Shown in pieces: positions 22,761 to 34,139 of a stretch of DNA of 64,000 bases. The position numbers were made by a program, and so were the translations under genes. The number at the start of each line of letters is the position of its first letter. Position 1 is the first letter of the stretch. The stretch is from Diabrotica undecimpunctata (Eukaryota; Arthropoda; Insecta; Coleoptera; Chrysomelidae). Location of the stretch: the NCBI RefSeq assembly GCF_040954645.1, contig NC_092806.1, forward strand, positions 30,591,644-30,655,643, in the 5' to 3' direction. The notes beneath the pieces are model-generated. The model was given only the letters and a program-made list of their open reading frames with translations. It ran no database searches and was not told where the DNA came from.

Positions 22761-22878
22761 ATCATATTGTGCTCATAATTTATCTACGGTATCAACACCG
22801 CATTTTGTGCTGTAGTGCACCGCTAACAGCACAAAATGCGGTGTTGATACCGTAGATAAATTATGAACACAATATGAT
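22761..22878. repeat. Near-perfect hairpin, 53-bp arms
   Basis: Arms 22761-22813 and 22826-22878 are reverse complements with a single mismatch, around a 12-nt loop. It sits in sequence interrupting the I-like LINE between RT and RNase H. It could be a tiny MITE made only of terminal repeats, or a fold-back insertion. Confidence 0.9.
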
Positions 22879-23244
22879 TATGCTAATATGATTTCCGGTT
22901 TTCCAGTTACAGGATCAACGTCGTTACCATGGTGCATAGTGGAATATAACACAACGTTTTTATTTTTCTTTTGGTTTATATGACACTAGTATTCCTCTTG
23001 AACACAGTCGACAAATTTTGTCTACTGCGCCGTGGTCAGGAGTGTTTGCAACTTTGCAGTATCTTCTACATATTAAAAGAAGGTACAGAGCCGGAGAAAC
23101 TCAAAAGCTTCCGATTGGCTTTAGAATTAACCGTCATTGACTCACACCGATCTCCTAGACAAGCTGCGTCTACTGAAAGGTTAATAAATGCCACAAAAAA
23201 TTGTGTATATATATATATGTATGTATATAATATACTGTCGAGGA

Positions 23245-23345
23245 ACTGTTTCATCTAGCTGCCGACCGAGAATCATTTCATCAGCTTGTCAATATGACGA
23301 TAGCCAACGCTTGAATACAAGCACGGCACACAAAGAAGAAGATGT
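23245..23345 (+). pseudogene. LINE C-terminal tail fragment
   Basis: The frame reads LAADRESFHQLVNMTIANA, then ARHTKKK. This is the last stretch of RTE/Jockey-type ORF2 proteins just before a short simple repeat (here aagaagaagatgtatata). It lies in opposite orientation inside the I-like LINE, so it is a later insertion or rearrangement. Confidence 0.45.
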
Positions 23346-23439
23346 ATATAATATATACATGTTAGAAGGATGTTATGTTGCAGATTACAGATTACAACTA
23401 AGATGGCTCTCGGCCTGATACGCTGCCACCTTTACAGAT

Positions 23440-24600
23440 GGCTTTACTCAGCAGATTGCCCTATTCTCTTAATGAGCTTTAACAGCCTTGAGAGGGATTT
23501 CTCATATAGACTGATGCTTTTCATACTGAGATAAGGCGTGCACAGCGGTTTCCTCTTCCTCTGGATAGAACCGATAAATGCTTATTGAACCTACAAACTC
23601 TTACTGTTGCGTCGTGGTTAACCATGCCACTAAACCGTAAGTCATCATTGACCTTACAACCTTTGTATATAATCAAAAACTAATTTTTGGACTCAGTCCT
23701 CATTTCTTCCCACAGAGTTGTCTATATCTTTCTATTGTAGCCTTCTCTGTGACTTTTAATGTGTGGATTCCACGTCAGCTTCTTGTCAAATATTACACCT
23801 AAGTACTTGCCCTGAATTATAAATGAAATCTCCACTCCCCTGAGGTGGATATAATCCTTGTGTCCTTTTTCTGATAAAGGTTATATTGCTGTTTATTTGC
23901 GGGTTAACGCTTAGGCCTTCAGCTTTGCACCAGTTATTTATCACGCTCAGAGAGATTTGCCCTCGTACTGAGACTGTATTGACAAAACACCCTTTGACTA
24001 CTACTGAGAGGTCATCCACAAAGCCCAGGCAGTAAAACCCGTCTTTGGATAATTTTGTTAAGAGGTCATCTCCTGGTGTTGTTCACAACAGTGGAGATAA
24101 TACTCCTTACTGTGGGCTACCTCTTCCTTTCTTCGCCTTAGAATTGCTTCGCTTAACGAACACCATCGTCCTATTTGTTAAGTCTGCCTTGATCCACTTG
24201 CATATGAGTATAGGACTTTGGAGCAGTCTACTGAGATCATCCAGCGCCTGGCCTGTTATCCTGGCTAATAAGCATTTTGAGGATCACTAAGTGGTTATTC
24301 TCAGCTTTTCATCTCTGATGTACCTATCTAGGAGCCTTTCTAGCTTTTTAGCTAGGACAGAAAAAAGGCTTATTAGTCTCTATGACTTTTGTTTTTGCTC
24401 TATTACCCTAGTTAGTTTTGGTATACAGGTAACTTTCACCTTTTGGCATGTCACTGGTATATATGTCTCCATGCCAAACTACGCACCAAACAGAAGGACT
24501 GGATATTTTCCATCCATTCTGGGGACTTATAATGTTGTTATGGTGTGTAACGATAAGACCACCAAAGAGAATTGAAATACTATTATAAAATAATACCTCA
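23440..24600 (-). pseudogene. I/R1-like LINE: reverse transcriptase
   Basis: In minus-strand order: VTCIPKLTRVIEQ..RLISLFS (finger), LLDRYIRDEKL, ICKWIKADLTNRTM, GVLSPLL, FYCLGFVDDLSVVVKG (FADD-type box, here FVDD), INNWCKAEGLSVNPQ, KYLGVIFDKKLTWNPHIK and VVRSMMTYGLVAW. This is a nearly full RT, with frameshifts and stops between blocks. It is the upstream part of the element whose RNase H lies at 21886-22625. The endonuclease is not seen. Confidence 0.78.
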
Positions 24601-25090
24601 ACCAACTATGGGAGCTTATCGTCTATGCTTCGCCTAGCTCAGTCTCTCAAGTCCATCTGTCTGAATCCGTCTTATCTTAAACAATGAATTAAACAATGAA
24701 AATTTAGTTGGTAGCAAATAAAACAATAAATTAACTAATCATATTTATTCAACATAAAACAAAGCAAAAACTACCCTGCCTAAAGCTTTACAATAAAAAA
24801 ATTTAGAACTGATACTTATGGAATATATTTGGTTGCTTGTTCCTGTTAAGATGTTGCCTCCAGATTATGTGGGTAGGTCCTGCTGCCGCCTCCAGAGCAT
24901 GTGGGTAGGTCTTACAGACAGCTGCAGTTGTTCAGTTCTACATTATTTCATAAATTATTCAAACTATTCCATAAAACATTCCATAGAATATTCCAGAAAT
25001 TATACAATAAACCCAAGAGATGTTATGTTAAAGGAAGCATGATTTGCTATAATTCATTCATATCAAAAAATAGGTTTAGGTATTTCAGCA
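24600..25090. repeat. Divergent dispersed repeat, copy 2
   Basis: Counterpart of 590-1130, with collinear blocks including cctagctcagtctctcaa, gcctaaagctttacaataaa, aactgatacttatgg and cagctgcagttgtt. No coding content was recognised. Confidence 0.5.
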
Positions 25091-25147
25091 CTTACTTTTG
25101 ATCGTGTATAGAGAATATTTCCCATTGGAATCTTAAAAAATATTATA

Positions 25148-26314
25148 CAGTATGTCCGTAAAGTATGGAATAAATTCGATATTTCCTAAATGAAAAACCT
25201 TTTACCTCCAAGTATTTTTAAAATACTTGGAGGTAACTTTAAAACATCCAAGATTTATTGTACTGGGGAATAAATTAACTAAAGTAGGTACGAGATACCC
25301 ACTTAAAAACTGAAGGTATGCTGGCCCGTTTAAATTACCTTCGAAATAGTAGGGTCCAATGATTTTATTTCTTACAATGCCAGCCCGTACGTTTACCTTT
25401 TGCGGGTATTGTGTATGATGTTCCCGCATCCAGTTGGAGTTTTCTTTTGCCCAGTATCTACAATTCTGACGGTTGAACTCGCCATTTAATTTGAATGTAG
25501 CCTCATCAGAAAAAATAATATTTTGAACCAAGAGAGGGTTTCGGTGGCTGTTATGCATCATTATTTCGCAAAATTGTATTCTTTTATCTGGATCATCCTC
25601 TTTTAATTCCTGTACAACTGCATTTTACTTACTTTACTTACTTTTACGTACTTTGTGTACCGTTGTTTTGCAAACATCAATATCACTACTAACCTTACGA
25701 ACAGAAGTGTGCGAATCTTCTTCAAAAGCAAGTAGAACATCTAATATTGTAACTTAATTTACAGAAGGACGGCCTGATTTGCGTGCATTTTCAACCGTAC
25801 CAGTTTCTCGAAATTTTTTTTCAATCTTACTTACTGTTGACTGCGTGATGGGTATTTCTGGATATTTATCATTAAATAAATTACACACTTACTTGCTTCA
25901 CACTCAAATTCATTTCTACTTAAAATTAATTCTAAGCAATAATACAGAACATTTACGAATTGTACTACTTAATTGTTATTGAACGTTACTAAAAATAGTT
26001 ACAGTTTACCAAAAACTAGAAGTAGGCTACTTTTTTGCAATTGGTAATAAATAATTTATTTTCTAAGCGCATATCTTTCTAATTATATCCATTAGACCCG
26101 AGTATTATACTTTTTTGAATTCAGCTTATTGTATCGATCTAAAAATGTCCTAAAATACAGAGTGTTACATTTAAAAAAAGAGCCGATGACGTCATCACTG
26201 TAATGTGTATCACCTTGTATGATGAAATTTTATTGTAAAATGTAGAACATTAAATTTAAAAATGCTTTTCATTTAGGAAATATCGAATTTATTCCATACT
26301 TTACGGACACACTG
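25148..26314 (-). mobile_element. Tc1/mariner-superfamily element, complete ends
   Basis: About 49-bp terminal inverted repeats (cagtatgtccgtaaagtatg... and its reverse complement ending at 26314) differ at one position near the tip. They are flanked by the TA dinucleotides expected of this superfamily (25146-25147, 26315-26316). The length, 1,167 bp, is typical. It encodes one broken transposase on the minus strand. Confidence 0.92.
25233..25930 (-). pseudogene. Tc1/mariner-like transposase, truncated
   Basis: The minus strand from about 25930 gives a helix-turn-helix (PITQSTVSKIEKKFRETGTV, ARKSGRPS, VRKVSSDIDVCKTTVHKV). It continues into IIFSDEATFKLNGEFNRQNC with YPQKVNVRAGIVRNKIIGPY. The first catalytic Asp (FSDEATF) is present. 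The second Asp block (QQDGAP..H) and the final acidic residue are missing, replaced by a short palindrome at 25205-25233. The enzyme cannot be active, though the TIRs could still be used in trans. Confidence 0.82.
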
Positions 26315-26526
26315 TATATTGTAACTCGATTTCATCATTAGTTTCCATAATGTTTGTGGGCGGCTATATCTGATAGTATATCTTTACAGTTTTTAATAAA
26401 TCTTCATCAACATTAAGTTATGGATTCCATTTTTTAACCAATATATAAATACAATTTTTGATTATTTGCGAAACAGTTCTTTTTATCCCTAATAGTGTGT
26501 CTTTCTAGAAATGTAGCGACAGAAAA

Positions 26527-27818
26527 TTAAGAAATGTAGCGACTGTAAACTCATTAGTTTAATGAGCCGTGCCGTTAAAATACTGTTGCATATTCTTCTA
26601 AATCGAATTAACAACAAGTGCGAAGAAATAATTAGTCAAGAGCAGTTCGGGTTCCGGAGATGCCTTGGAACTAGAGAAGCACTATTTTCTATGCAAACAC
26701 TCCTTCAACGATGTTGGGAGGTAAGAAAACCCGTATATATGTGCTTCATTGATTTTGAAAAGGCATTTGATCGCGTTCAGCATACCAGACTAATTACCGC
26801 CTTGCAGAGCATCCAACTAGATGAGAAAGACATCAAACTTATTGCCAAACTTTACTGGAACCAAACAGCCATTATTAATACCAACAACAGAGAATCAAAG
26901 CCAATCAGTATTGAACGAGGCGTAAGACAAGGCTGTATACTATCTCCCACCCTCTTTAACGTGTATTCTGAGAATCTATTTAGGGAAGCTTTAAAAGATC
27001 AAAAAGGAATTATCATAGAAGGAGAAATAATTAACAACATACGGTACGCCGACGATACTGTGATTCTAGCTAAAAACATCGACGATCTGCAGGAGCTAAT
27101 CAATAGAGTTGACATGGAATGCACAAATTGGGGACTGTCGATAAATATCGATAAAACTAAATACATGGTGACTAGTAAAGTGGATATCGGCGCAACCCAA
27201 CTGATATTAAACCAACAACCGCTGCAGAGAGTTCAGAGATTCAAATACCTTGGATGTTGGATTACCCAAAATCTAGATCCATCATTCGAACTTCGATGTA
27301 GAATTGAACAGGCAAGAAACTCATTTCAAAAATTCAAGCCTCTATTATCCAATAACTCATTAAATTTGGAAATCCGTGAAAAGTTTACAAGATGTTACGT
27401 GTGGTCTGTACTTTTGTATGGATGTGAAACTTGGACTTTAAACGCCGATATCCTAAATAAAATCGAGGCGTTTGAGATGTGGTTGTATCGAAGGATACTA
27501 AAAATTCCATGGACTAGCAGAACCAGAAACGAAGAAGTTCTTCGAAGAATGGGACATCAACGAACTCTATTAAATATTATTAAGAGGCGTAAACTAGAAT
27601 ATCTTGGACATATAATCAGAGGACCAAGATATGAGTTCCTTCGGCTAATTCTCAACGGTAAAATCGAAGGAAAGAAATGGATAGGACGGAAGAAACTCTC
27701 TTGGTTGAGGAATTTGCGGCAGTGGACAGGTTTGACAGCGGATCAATTGCTACACGTAGCGCAAGACCGAGATCGGTATAAAAATATTATAAGCATGGTA
27801 GTCGCCGACGTTCCGTAG
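26527..27818 (+). CDS. LINE (APE-type, family A) reverse transcriptase, open frame
   Basis: At least 418 uninterrupted codons. The block order is FIDFEKAFDRVQH, GVRQGCILSPTLFNVYSE, INNIRYADDTVILAKN (catalytic YADD intact), GLSINIDKTKYM, RFKYLGCWI, LYGCETWTLN, MWLYRRILKIPW and RRKLEYLGHIIRG. It ends VVADVP, with ggcactctaagaagaag just after. The endonuclease half is absent, so the copy is 5'-truncated (RT similarity starts near 26527). It is the least damaged of seven family-A pieces in the window. Without its 5' half it cannot retrotranspose by itself. Confidence 0.85.
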
Positions 27819-27834
27819 GGATATGGCACTCTAA

Positions 27835-29050
27835 GAAGAAGTGTGTCTTTACACATTTAAAAGAAATCTTCATTATTAACAAAAGATAAATTCCATTTTT
27901 ACCCAAAAAATAAATACGTTTCCAAACTTATTCGTCGTTTTGAGTTATAGAACTGAGTAGAGTGCATATTTTTGCTCTATACTCAATCAGTATGTGCCTA
28001 GAAGTGATGGTTGGAAGGAAGCTATTTATCGCAATTAGCGTTAAGAAAGTTGACTGTATCTCATATCCTGTTTTCGTCTTTCTTTCTTTCGTCTAAAATG
28101 TGTGCAGTTTTTGGGGTGGTAATGTCAGGTCTGTTTTTTAAATATAAATATAACTAAATATAACCAAATTAGATCTTATGTTAATTATTGATTTTTCAAG
28201 GATGAAGGTGCTAAATTATAAATGATTTTCCTTATTTTAAATCCAAACTTTTATTTGAATATATGTGTAGGCATTTTGTTTTTCTGTTTTTAATTTTTGT
28301 CCAATTAACTAGTTGATAGTACCGTTTTGACGTTATGATGAAATAAATGAATTTTTCTAAACTTTAACTAACAAAATAGAGTATATTTTATTTACGAAAA
28401 AGGCCCTCCACAATTTTGACTCATGAATACTAGTATTTTTGTCAACTAGTCAGCAGGACTATTTTTTTCCTGCCTTGAATTTTTAGCGTATAAAAATCTA
28501 TTATTTGTATGTATTTATAATTGAACTAAATTGAATATATTATATTTATAATTGAATAAAAAATATATTTCTCCCCGCCATTGGTAATTTGATTGAGTTT
28601 CTTCACTTGATTTCAAATTGACAGTGTTCTCTCATAAAATAAAGAAACTTCTTGTTGACACTCTGCCGGTATACCGAAGACATTAGTTTATTAAAATAAC
28701 ATCGGTTTAAGTTTCGAATTTCCTTAAGAGGTGGAAACAATAACTCTGAAAAGTTGGAAGTTCAACTAAGTAGAAGAGGTCTCGTGGATAGAACATACGT
28801 GAACAAAATCTATTACAAATAATGGCAACCGTTAGAAAACTCCTGAAAATGTGAAATCATGACAAACTTCATTTCAAAGATGTATAAGTGTAGAAAAAAT
28901 AGAATCTTTTATTTAGTACAAAAACAGAAAATTTGTTTAATAAATGGAATAAAATGGATAGATACAGATATACCTTTATTATAATTGACATTATATAAAA
29001 AAAATATAATAAAGAAAGTCCTAAAATAGATATATGTATACCAATAAATA
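27835..29050. other. AT-rich stretch, nothing recognised
   Basis: No gene or repeat structure was seen. Confidence 0.45.
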
Positions 29051-29065
29051 TTCCCGTGACTACAA

Positions 29066-29320
29066 ATGTGGGTATACCGCCGTATTTTGAGAATATCCTG
29101 GATAGATCATCGCACTAACGTATCGATATTAGAACAACTTAAAGTAAAGGATAAATTGCTTAAAGAAATACAACAGAGATATTTGCAGTATTTTGGAAAC
29201 ATTGCTAGAAGAACAGGTACGATGGAAAAACTGATAGTCGAGGGTAGAGTTGAAGGAAAGAGTCCTAGGGGAAGATCTCCAAGCCGTTGAGTAGATCTAA
29301 CAAAAATACTGATACTAAAA
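29066..29320 (+). pseudogene. LINE RT C-terminal fragment
   Basis: The frame reads MWVYRRILRISWIDH, LQYFGNIARRTG and VEGKSPRGRSPSRWVDL across a stop. This matches the W.YRR.L.I.W...K...G..R.GR.P.RW tail of LINE RTs. The upstream RT is missing. It abuts a decayed Tc1-like transposase at about 29330, next to a 10-bp-arm hairpin (ctacaaaaag / ctttttgtag). Confidence 0.65.
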
Positions 29321-29329
29321 TACCACACT

Positions 29330-30310
29330 ACAAAAAGTGGCTTTTTGTAGCCACATTGGGAATATTTTTCGATTTTCTGGAATGGTAATGGGCGTTTTTC
29401 CAGTGTTGGTAAAATCTTTTGGAGCCAGATTTCAAATGACTTTCAATCCATCTTCTCATGGTAGTCTCTACTTTTGGTCGATTCAAAAGACCACAGTGCA
29501 TCCGGAAAAAATTCCATAACCATTCTCACCTCCGATGTGACAGATTATCAATCTTTAACCTTTTCCTAAAAGTGATAATAAAGATAATAATAAAAAAATT
29601 CAAAATTTATTTTAATTTAAATTACCTGAGGAATTTTTAAGCCTGTCGACAGCTCATCCAAAAATACACGTCTTGCAGAAGTCACAGAAGCATCCACCTA
29701 AACTTTTGACTTTGTGTGGCCAGCATGTATCCATGTTTATTCCAAGTAAAAGATTGTTCTATTTTCAGCTCTATATTGTCTTATCTTTTGCAGATAATCT
29801 CTTCGCCATAGCACAATTTCATTTCTGTCGAGTAGCAAACTGTTTCTTCCACGTTCTTGAAATTTACAATTGTAATTTTCGCAAGAGTTTGTAAAAAGTC
29901 ATTATCACTATTTACATCTCTTAGAACTTTGTCAATTGTAGGAACTTCATTACGGAAGAAATATTGATGAACTTTTCTTCTTATAGCTGACTTATCAAAA
30001 TTATCTACAGTATCTATTAATTTTGGACGATTTTGATTTGTTTTAGGTGCAGATAATGTGTGGGTACTTTTATACTGTTTAATGACATTGAAGACACTAT
30101 TCGAACAAACTCCAACTTTATCTCCAATCTTTTGTTGAATGTCCGTTAACGCTCAAGTAGGATTATCTTGTAATTCACATTTATATGTATTAACCATTAT
30201 AACTTTGGTTCTTATATCTATTTGGTTCTTTTTAGCTCTTTTCCTTGGATGACTTAGTGATAACAGTGGCCCATTTTATCCCCAGACTCCGTATCAGACA
30301 TTTTTAATAA
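29330..30310 (-). pseudogene. Tc1/mariner-like transposase, heavily decayed
   Basis: Minus-strand blocks, in order, are KRAKKNQIDIRTKVIMVN, IQQKIGDKVGVCSNSVFNVI, VDNFDKSAIRRKVHQYF, TWIHAGHTKSK, EFFPDALWSFESTKSRDYH and SFEIWLQKILPTL. This is the layout of a common insect Tc1-like family (HTH, VDNFDK.AIRRKIH, ..DETWVNAGHT, GDYHEEMD, LP). The first Asp codon is a stop (YLE*TW), and the region after 'ILPTL' with the second Asp is lost. No TIRs were found. Confidence 0.65.
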
Positions 30311-30418
30311 ATGTAATTATTATACTTTTTCCAACTAAAATAACAAAATGTGCATTTTCAAAATTTACTCTTTTAGTAGAGAATCCAATATAAGGTCGAC
30401 CTGCATCGATCTGTTTAA

Positions 30419-32885
30419 ACCTTCAGTAGTCGCTAGGAATTTTTGAAAATTAGTAGTCGCGCACGGTCGAAACGACCGTTTGGTCTTTTACTTCTTAGTT
30501 TGTGTTAATAAAATTATTTGGAACCAGTTTAAGTAAAACACGATTTTATTAAGGTTTAATAAGTAGAGTAACATATTACAAAATAATATAAAAAGTAAAC
30601 TAATGTTAAAAACACTGGACAGAACATTAAAAAAACTATTTTCTACTCCGATAAAAAAAGGAAACTTTTAGTTAATCCGAATAAGTTCAGTTTGGCACTC
30701 TTCGCATACTGCACGTGTATGTTATCTGCATAACTTTTTACATTTACAGCAGGAAACAGTCGTTTTCCGGTTCTTTTTACGGTCGCAAAAGTAGCATCTA
30801 CCATGTACTCCTTCATTCGTTGGAGTGCCGTCTGTGTTAGGAATATTACATATGGCCTTAATACGTAACTCCAGATCTCTATTTAAATTGTCTACTGTTG
30901 CTCGGACCCGTAGATGTTAGTGTCCATAAGAGAAAATGCTAAATGCTTCAAAAATTTTCTTCTAAGCATCTTATTATCAGCAAGGTTGTTACTTGCATGA
31001 ATCACTAACGAATTAATGCCTGCGATATTTAGTATGGTGTTAAAAATTACCATGGGCCAACGTCTTGTTTTTCGCGAAACATCATAAGAGGAGCATAGCT
31101 GATCAACGACGTCAACACTGCCTTTTGTTTTATTATAAAACGTCAGAATTTCTGGTTTATAATGTTCAAATGTTTCTCTATCTATAGCGTCGTCATCATG
31201 TAGACTTAAAACAAGCAATACAACTTTCTTCTTTTTGGGGATATACGACACTAAGGTACATGTATCGCTAAAGGCGAACATACTTGATTTTAGAGGACGA
31301 GATCCTTGAAGTAATTCAGGGAGCCGTTCCCTTTTGTTCTTTCTAATGGTCCCCACAACAGTCAATCCAAATTCTTTTTTTAAAACATCTATTAGAGGAA
31401 TGCTAATGAACCAATTATCTAGAGTAATGTTGCGCCCAGAATTCTTTATTGGCGCACACATTCTCTTTACAACTTCTTTCGGGGAATTGTCTACAGTAAA
31501 TGGGCCATCTCGTTGACGACCCACATAAACCTCCATATTTATGGTATAATACATTTCAGCATCACATTAACTAAAAATTGTGAGCCCATATTTTGAGGGT
31601 TTGCTTGGAATATATTGTATCCAAGGGCAATTCCCTAAAAATCCAGGAAGCATTTCATCGCATGTTAAATTTTGCGAAGAGTTATATCCCGATTTACACT
31701 TTTCTACGAATTTGTCAAAAAATACTCGGATGGCGGCCATCTTATCCAGTCTCCTACGTTCTTCACGATCGACCTTATCATCAAATCTAATGCATCTTAG
31801 AAGAAACCGAAATCGGGATAAGGACATGACTAGTCTAAATATTTCGATACCTTCGCCATTAGTTTGCCAGATATCTTCTGTATTCAGGTGATGGGCTTTA
31901 TATGTCCCTGCCAAATATAAAAAGCCTATAAGAGCGCGAATTTCAGATGGGTTTGTAAGCTTTGCATCCCACTCCCTAGAGAAATTGCTTGCTATACTTT
32001 CAATGTATTTATTAGTGAATTATGTAAATCATGTCCTCATCAATGAAATAACTCCATATTTCATAAATGTCTTTTAACTTTTTCGTAAATCTATTAGGCC
32101 CAGGTGATTGTTTCACTAAATTAGGCTTGCTCATACGTACCCTTTTGTTTTTTCTTTGATGCTTTCTCCACACTGTACCATCTTTTCCCCTAAAAACACT
32201 TTCTTCTTGTACATTATTCAGTAAAACTTCTCCTATTTCCTCTAAATCCTGTTCTTGTTCGCTTTCCGAATCTTTCTTCTTTACTTCATTCTCGTCATCG
32301 TCGTCGTCATATTCTATATCAAGCGGTTCTTCTTCCATGAGGGCTTGAAGTCTCCTTTGTTCCTTCTCATGGTCCATTCTAAAAATAAAGCCAAACAAGT
32401 TATATATAAAAGTTTGCTGTAGCTTAAAATTTAAAAAAATTAATATTTGATTCTCAATAATAGAACAAAGAAAATTATGAAATATCGTAATAGTAATTTG
32501 CTGCAAAGTAATTTAAAATTTGATGACTAATTACATAGTAAAAGAAAGAGAGGTATATTCAAAAGGTTACTAAACAATAAGACAAAAGTATAATAGTATA
32601 TGTATTATTTAAAAAAACTAGCGTTTATACATACCTTAAGGTGATAAGGAACACAATAAAACGATTTATAAAAACTTTTTAGCTGACTAGACGCGCGCGG
32701 AAATTATGACCTTTGCGCTGTAACTCCTAATCAACAAACCTCCCGCTCCTGATTTAGTACTGAGGCTCCTTGTATCGAATGAGTAAGCTACTGAAGGCCG
32801 TGGTTGCCAAATGTAATTTTTTTCCGAAATATTAGCAATTTTTAATACGTGCGGTCTTGTTGACCATGTAGCGACTAGTTAAGGG
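30419..32885 (-). mobile_element. piggyBac-like element, end to end
   Basis: TTAA target duplications at 30415-30418 and 32886-32889 bracket imperfect terminal inverted repeats (accttcagtagtcgctagg at left; complement of the right end cccttaactagtcgctacat). A second similar block lies inside the left end (tagtagtcgcgcacggtc). The 2,467-bp length is that of a full piggyBac element. One broken transposase gene is inside, on the minus strand. Confidence 0.9.
30668..32377 (-). pseudogene. piggyBac-type transposase, near full length
   Basis: The start ATG is at 32377 (MDHEKEQRRLQALMEEE), followed by a long acidic N-terminus. Then come RALIGFLYLAGTYK, LLRCIRFDDK, CDEMLPGF and PSKYGLTIF. CDAEMYYTINMEVYVG, NITLDNWF and GSVDVVDQL carry the three Asp of the DDD core, all present. 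RKTRRWPM follows, then a Cys-rich tail (CYFC...CCKC...CEEC). Damage is light: a frameshift near 32025, an in-frame stop at 31567-31569 just before the first Asp, and a stop in the Cys-rich tail. It would cut and paste DNA at TTAA if intact. Confidence 0.88.
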
Positions 32886-32944
32886 TTAATGGATAAAAAC
32901 TATTTGGTATGTAATTTAGTATGTTAAAAATTATAAAAAACAAG

Positions 32945-33595
32945 AGGTGCTTGATATAATTTTGTCCAGACTATAATTAATAAATAATTAAAAAATAACT
33001 GTTTTATTTGTAACAAACTTTGTAAAAAAAATTTTGACCCGGGCGATATTATTTTAGATTTTTTGGATCATTTGCATCATAAAAGGCCTTTTGTAATTTT
33101 TCTATTATGTCGATCGTTTTCGAGTTATAAACGTACATAAATTCAAGCTTAAACCTTCTATCAGATTCTGATAAAAATTTTGTCATGTTTTGCTCTAAAA
33201 TATACTTTTTTTATTTGTTAATGAGTAAGGTTCCTTATCGGGAAAGGCGATCGGGCTGCATTAACAACTAAAAAACAATGCTTCAAAATGAAATAAATCT
33301 AAAATACTTATCAAAAACCGATTGAATAAGGTTTTGTATTGAATTTACGTATTTCGTAATTTCAAAAATGATATTTTTTAAATATGGTTTTAAGCCTTGA
33401 AAATCATCATCTTTCGTTCTTTTTCAGTTTTAAATTCAGTATCGAAAACGATACCTTTTTTGTTTCGAATAATCTACAAAATATAAAATAATATCTGCCC
33501 GGGCCGAATTTTTTTAATTTACACAAAAAAAATTTTTTTTTAATTATTAATTAATTATTATAGTCAGAAACAATTATATCGAACACACTTTTAAC
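32945..33595. repeat. Inverted-repeat element, ~150-bp arms
   Basis: The left arm (about 32945-33080, with ttgatataattttgtcca, cccgggc and gatattattttagattt) is mirrored at about 33470-33595. Internal parts are partly palindromic too. There is no coding content. It is probably a MITE, similar in design to the element at 1950-2645 but unrelated in sequence. Confidence 0.65.
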
Positions 33596-33899
33596 AGACT
33601 AAATTACATAATCAAATAATTTTCATTCATTAAACAGATCAGTGCAGATCGATCTTATTTCGTATCTTTGGCTATTATAAATGGTTTAATATTGTTGTAT
33701 TTTTATTAATCTAATTTATTGTTTTTATTTATTATCAAAGGTTTTACACTTATAACACTTACAAGTTTATTTAAAGTCTTTATTTGTACAATATAACTAA
33801 TTTATTTCAAACTAATAATTATATAATTTATCTACATTTATTACAATACGTGCGTTACATTTTAAAAACTCGACGCGATGTTCAAAACTAACTGTCCCT

Positions 33900-34112
33900 T
33901 TAACTAAAATGTCTCATATATATAAATAACCGTTAGTTCTGCAATTACGGCGAAGAATCGATGACCTTCCATCGAAGGAACTCCATCAAAAGCAGGTTTT
34001 TTATATCGGAGGGGGACCCATACATCCAGAAATTTCTGCCGGCAGGTATATTTATGATCTAGAAAAGACGAATGGGTTAGTAATAATATGTTTACAGTTT
34101 TATGCGTCATAA
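33900..34112 (-). other. Unrecognised exon-like open segment
   Basis: On the minus strand a pyrimidine-rich cttttctag precedes about 150 bp open in two frames (for example RQKFLDVWVPLRYKKPAFDG, stop at 33904). I recognise no family. It may be an exon of an untranslated or unknown transcript, since the sequence upstream (34200-34650) is less AT-rich. Equally it may be chance. Confidence 0.2.
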
Positions 34113-34139
34113 TATTTATCGTAACAATATACTTACAGG

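Noticed and set aside
24045..24575. Plus-strand open frames here
   Set aside because: Antisense shadows of the I/R1-like RT.
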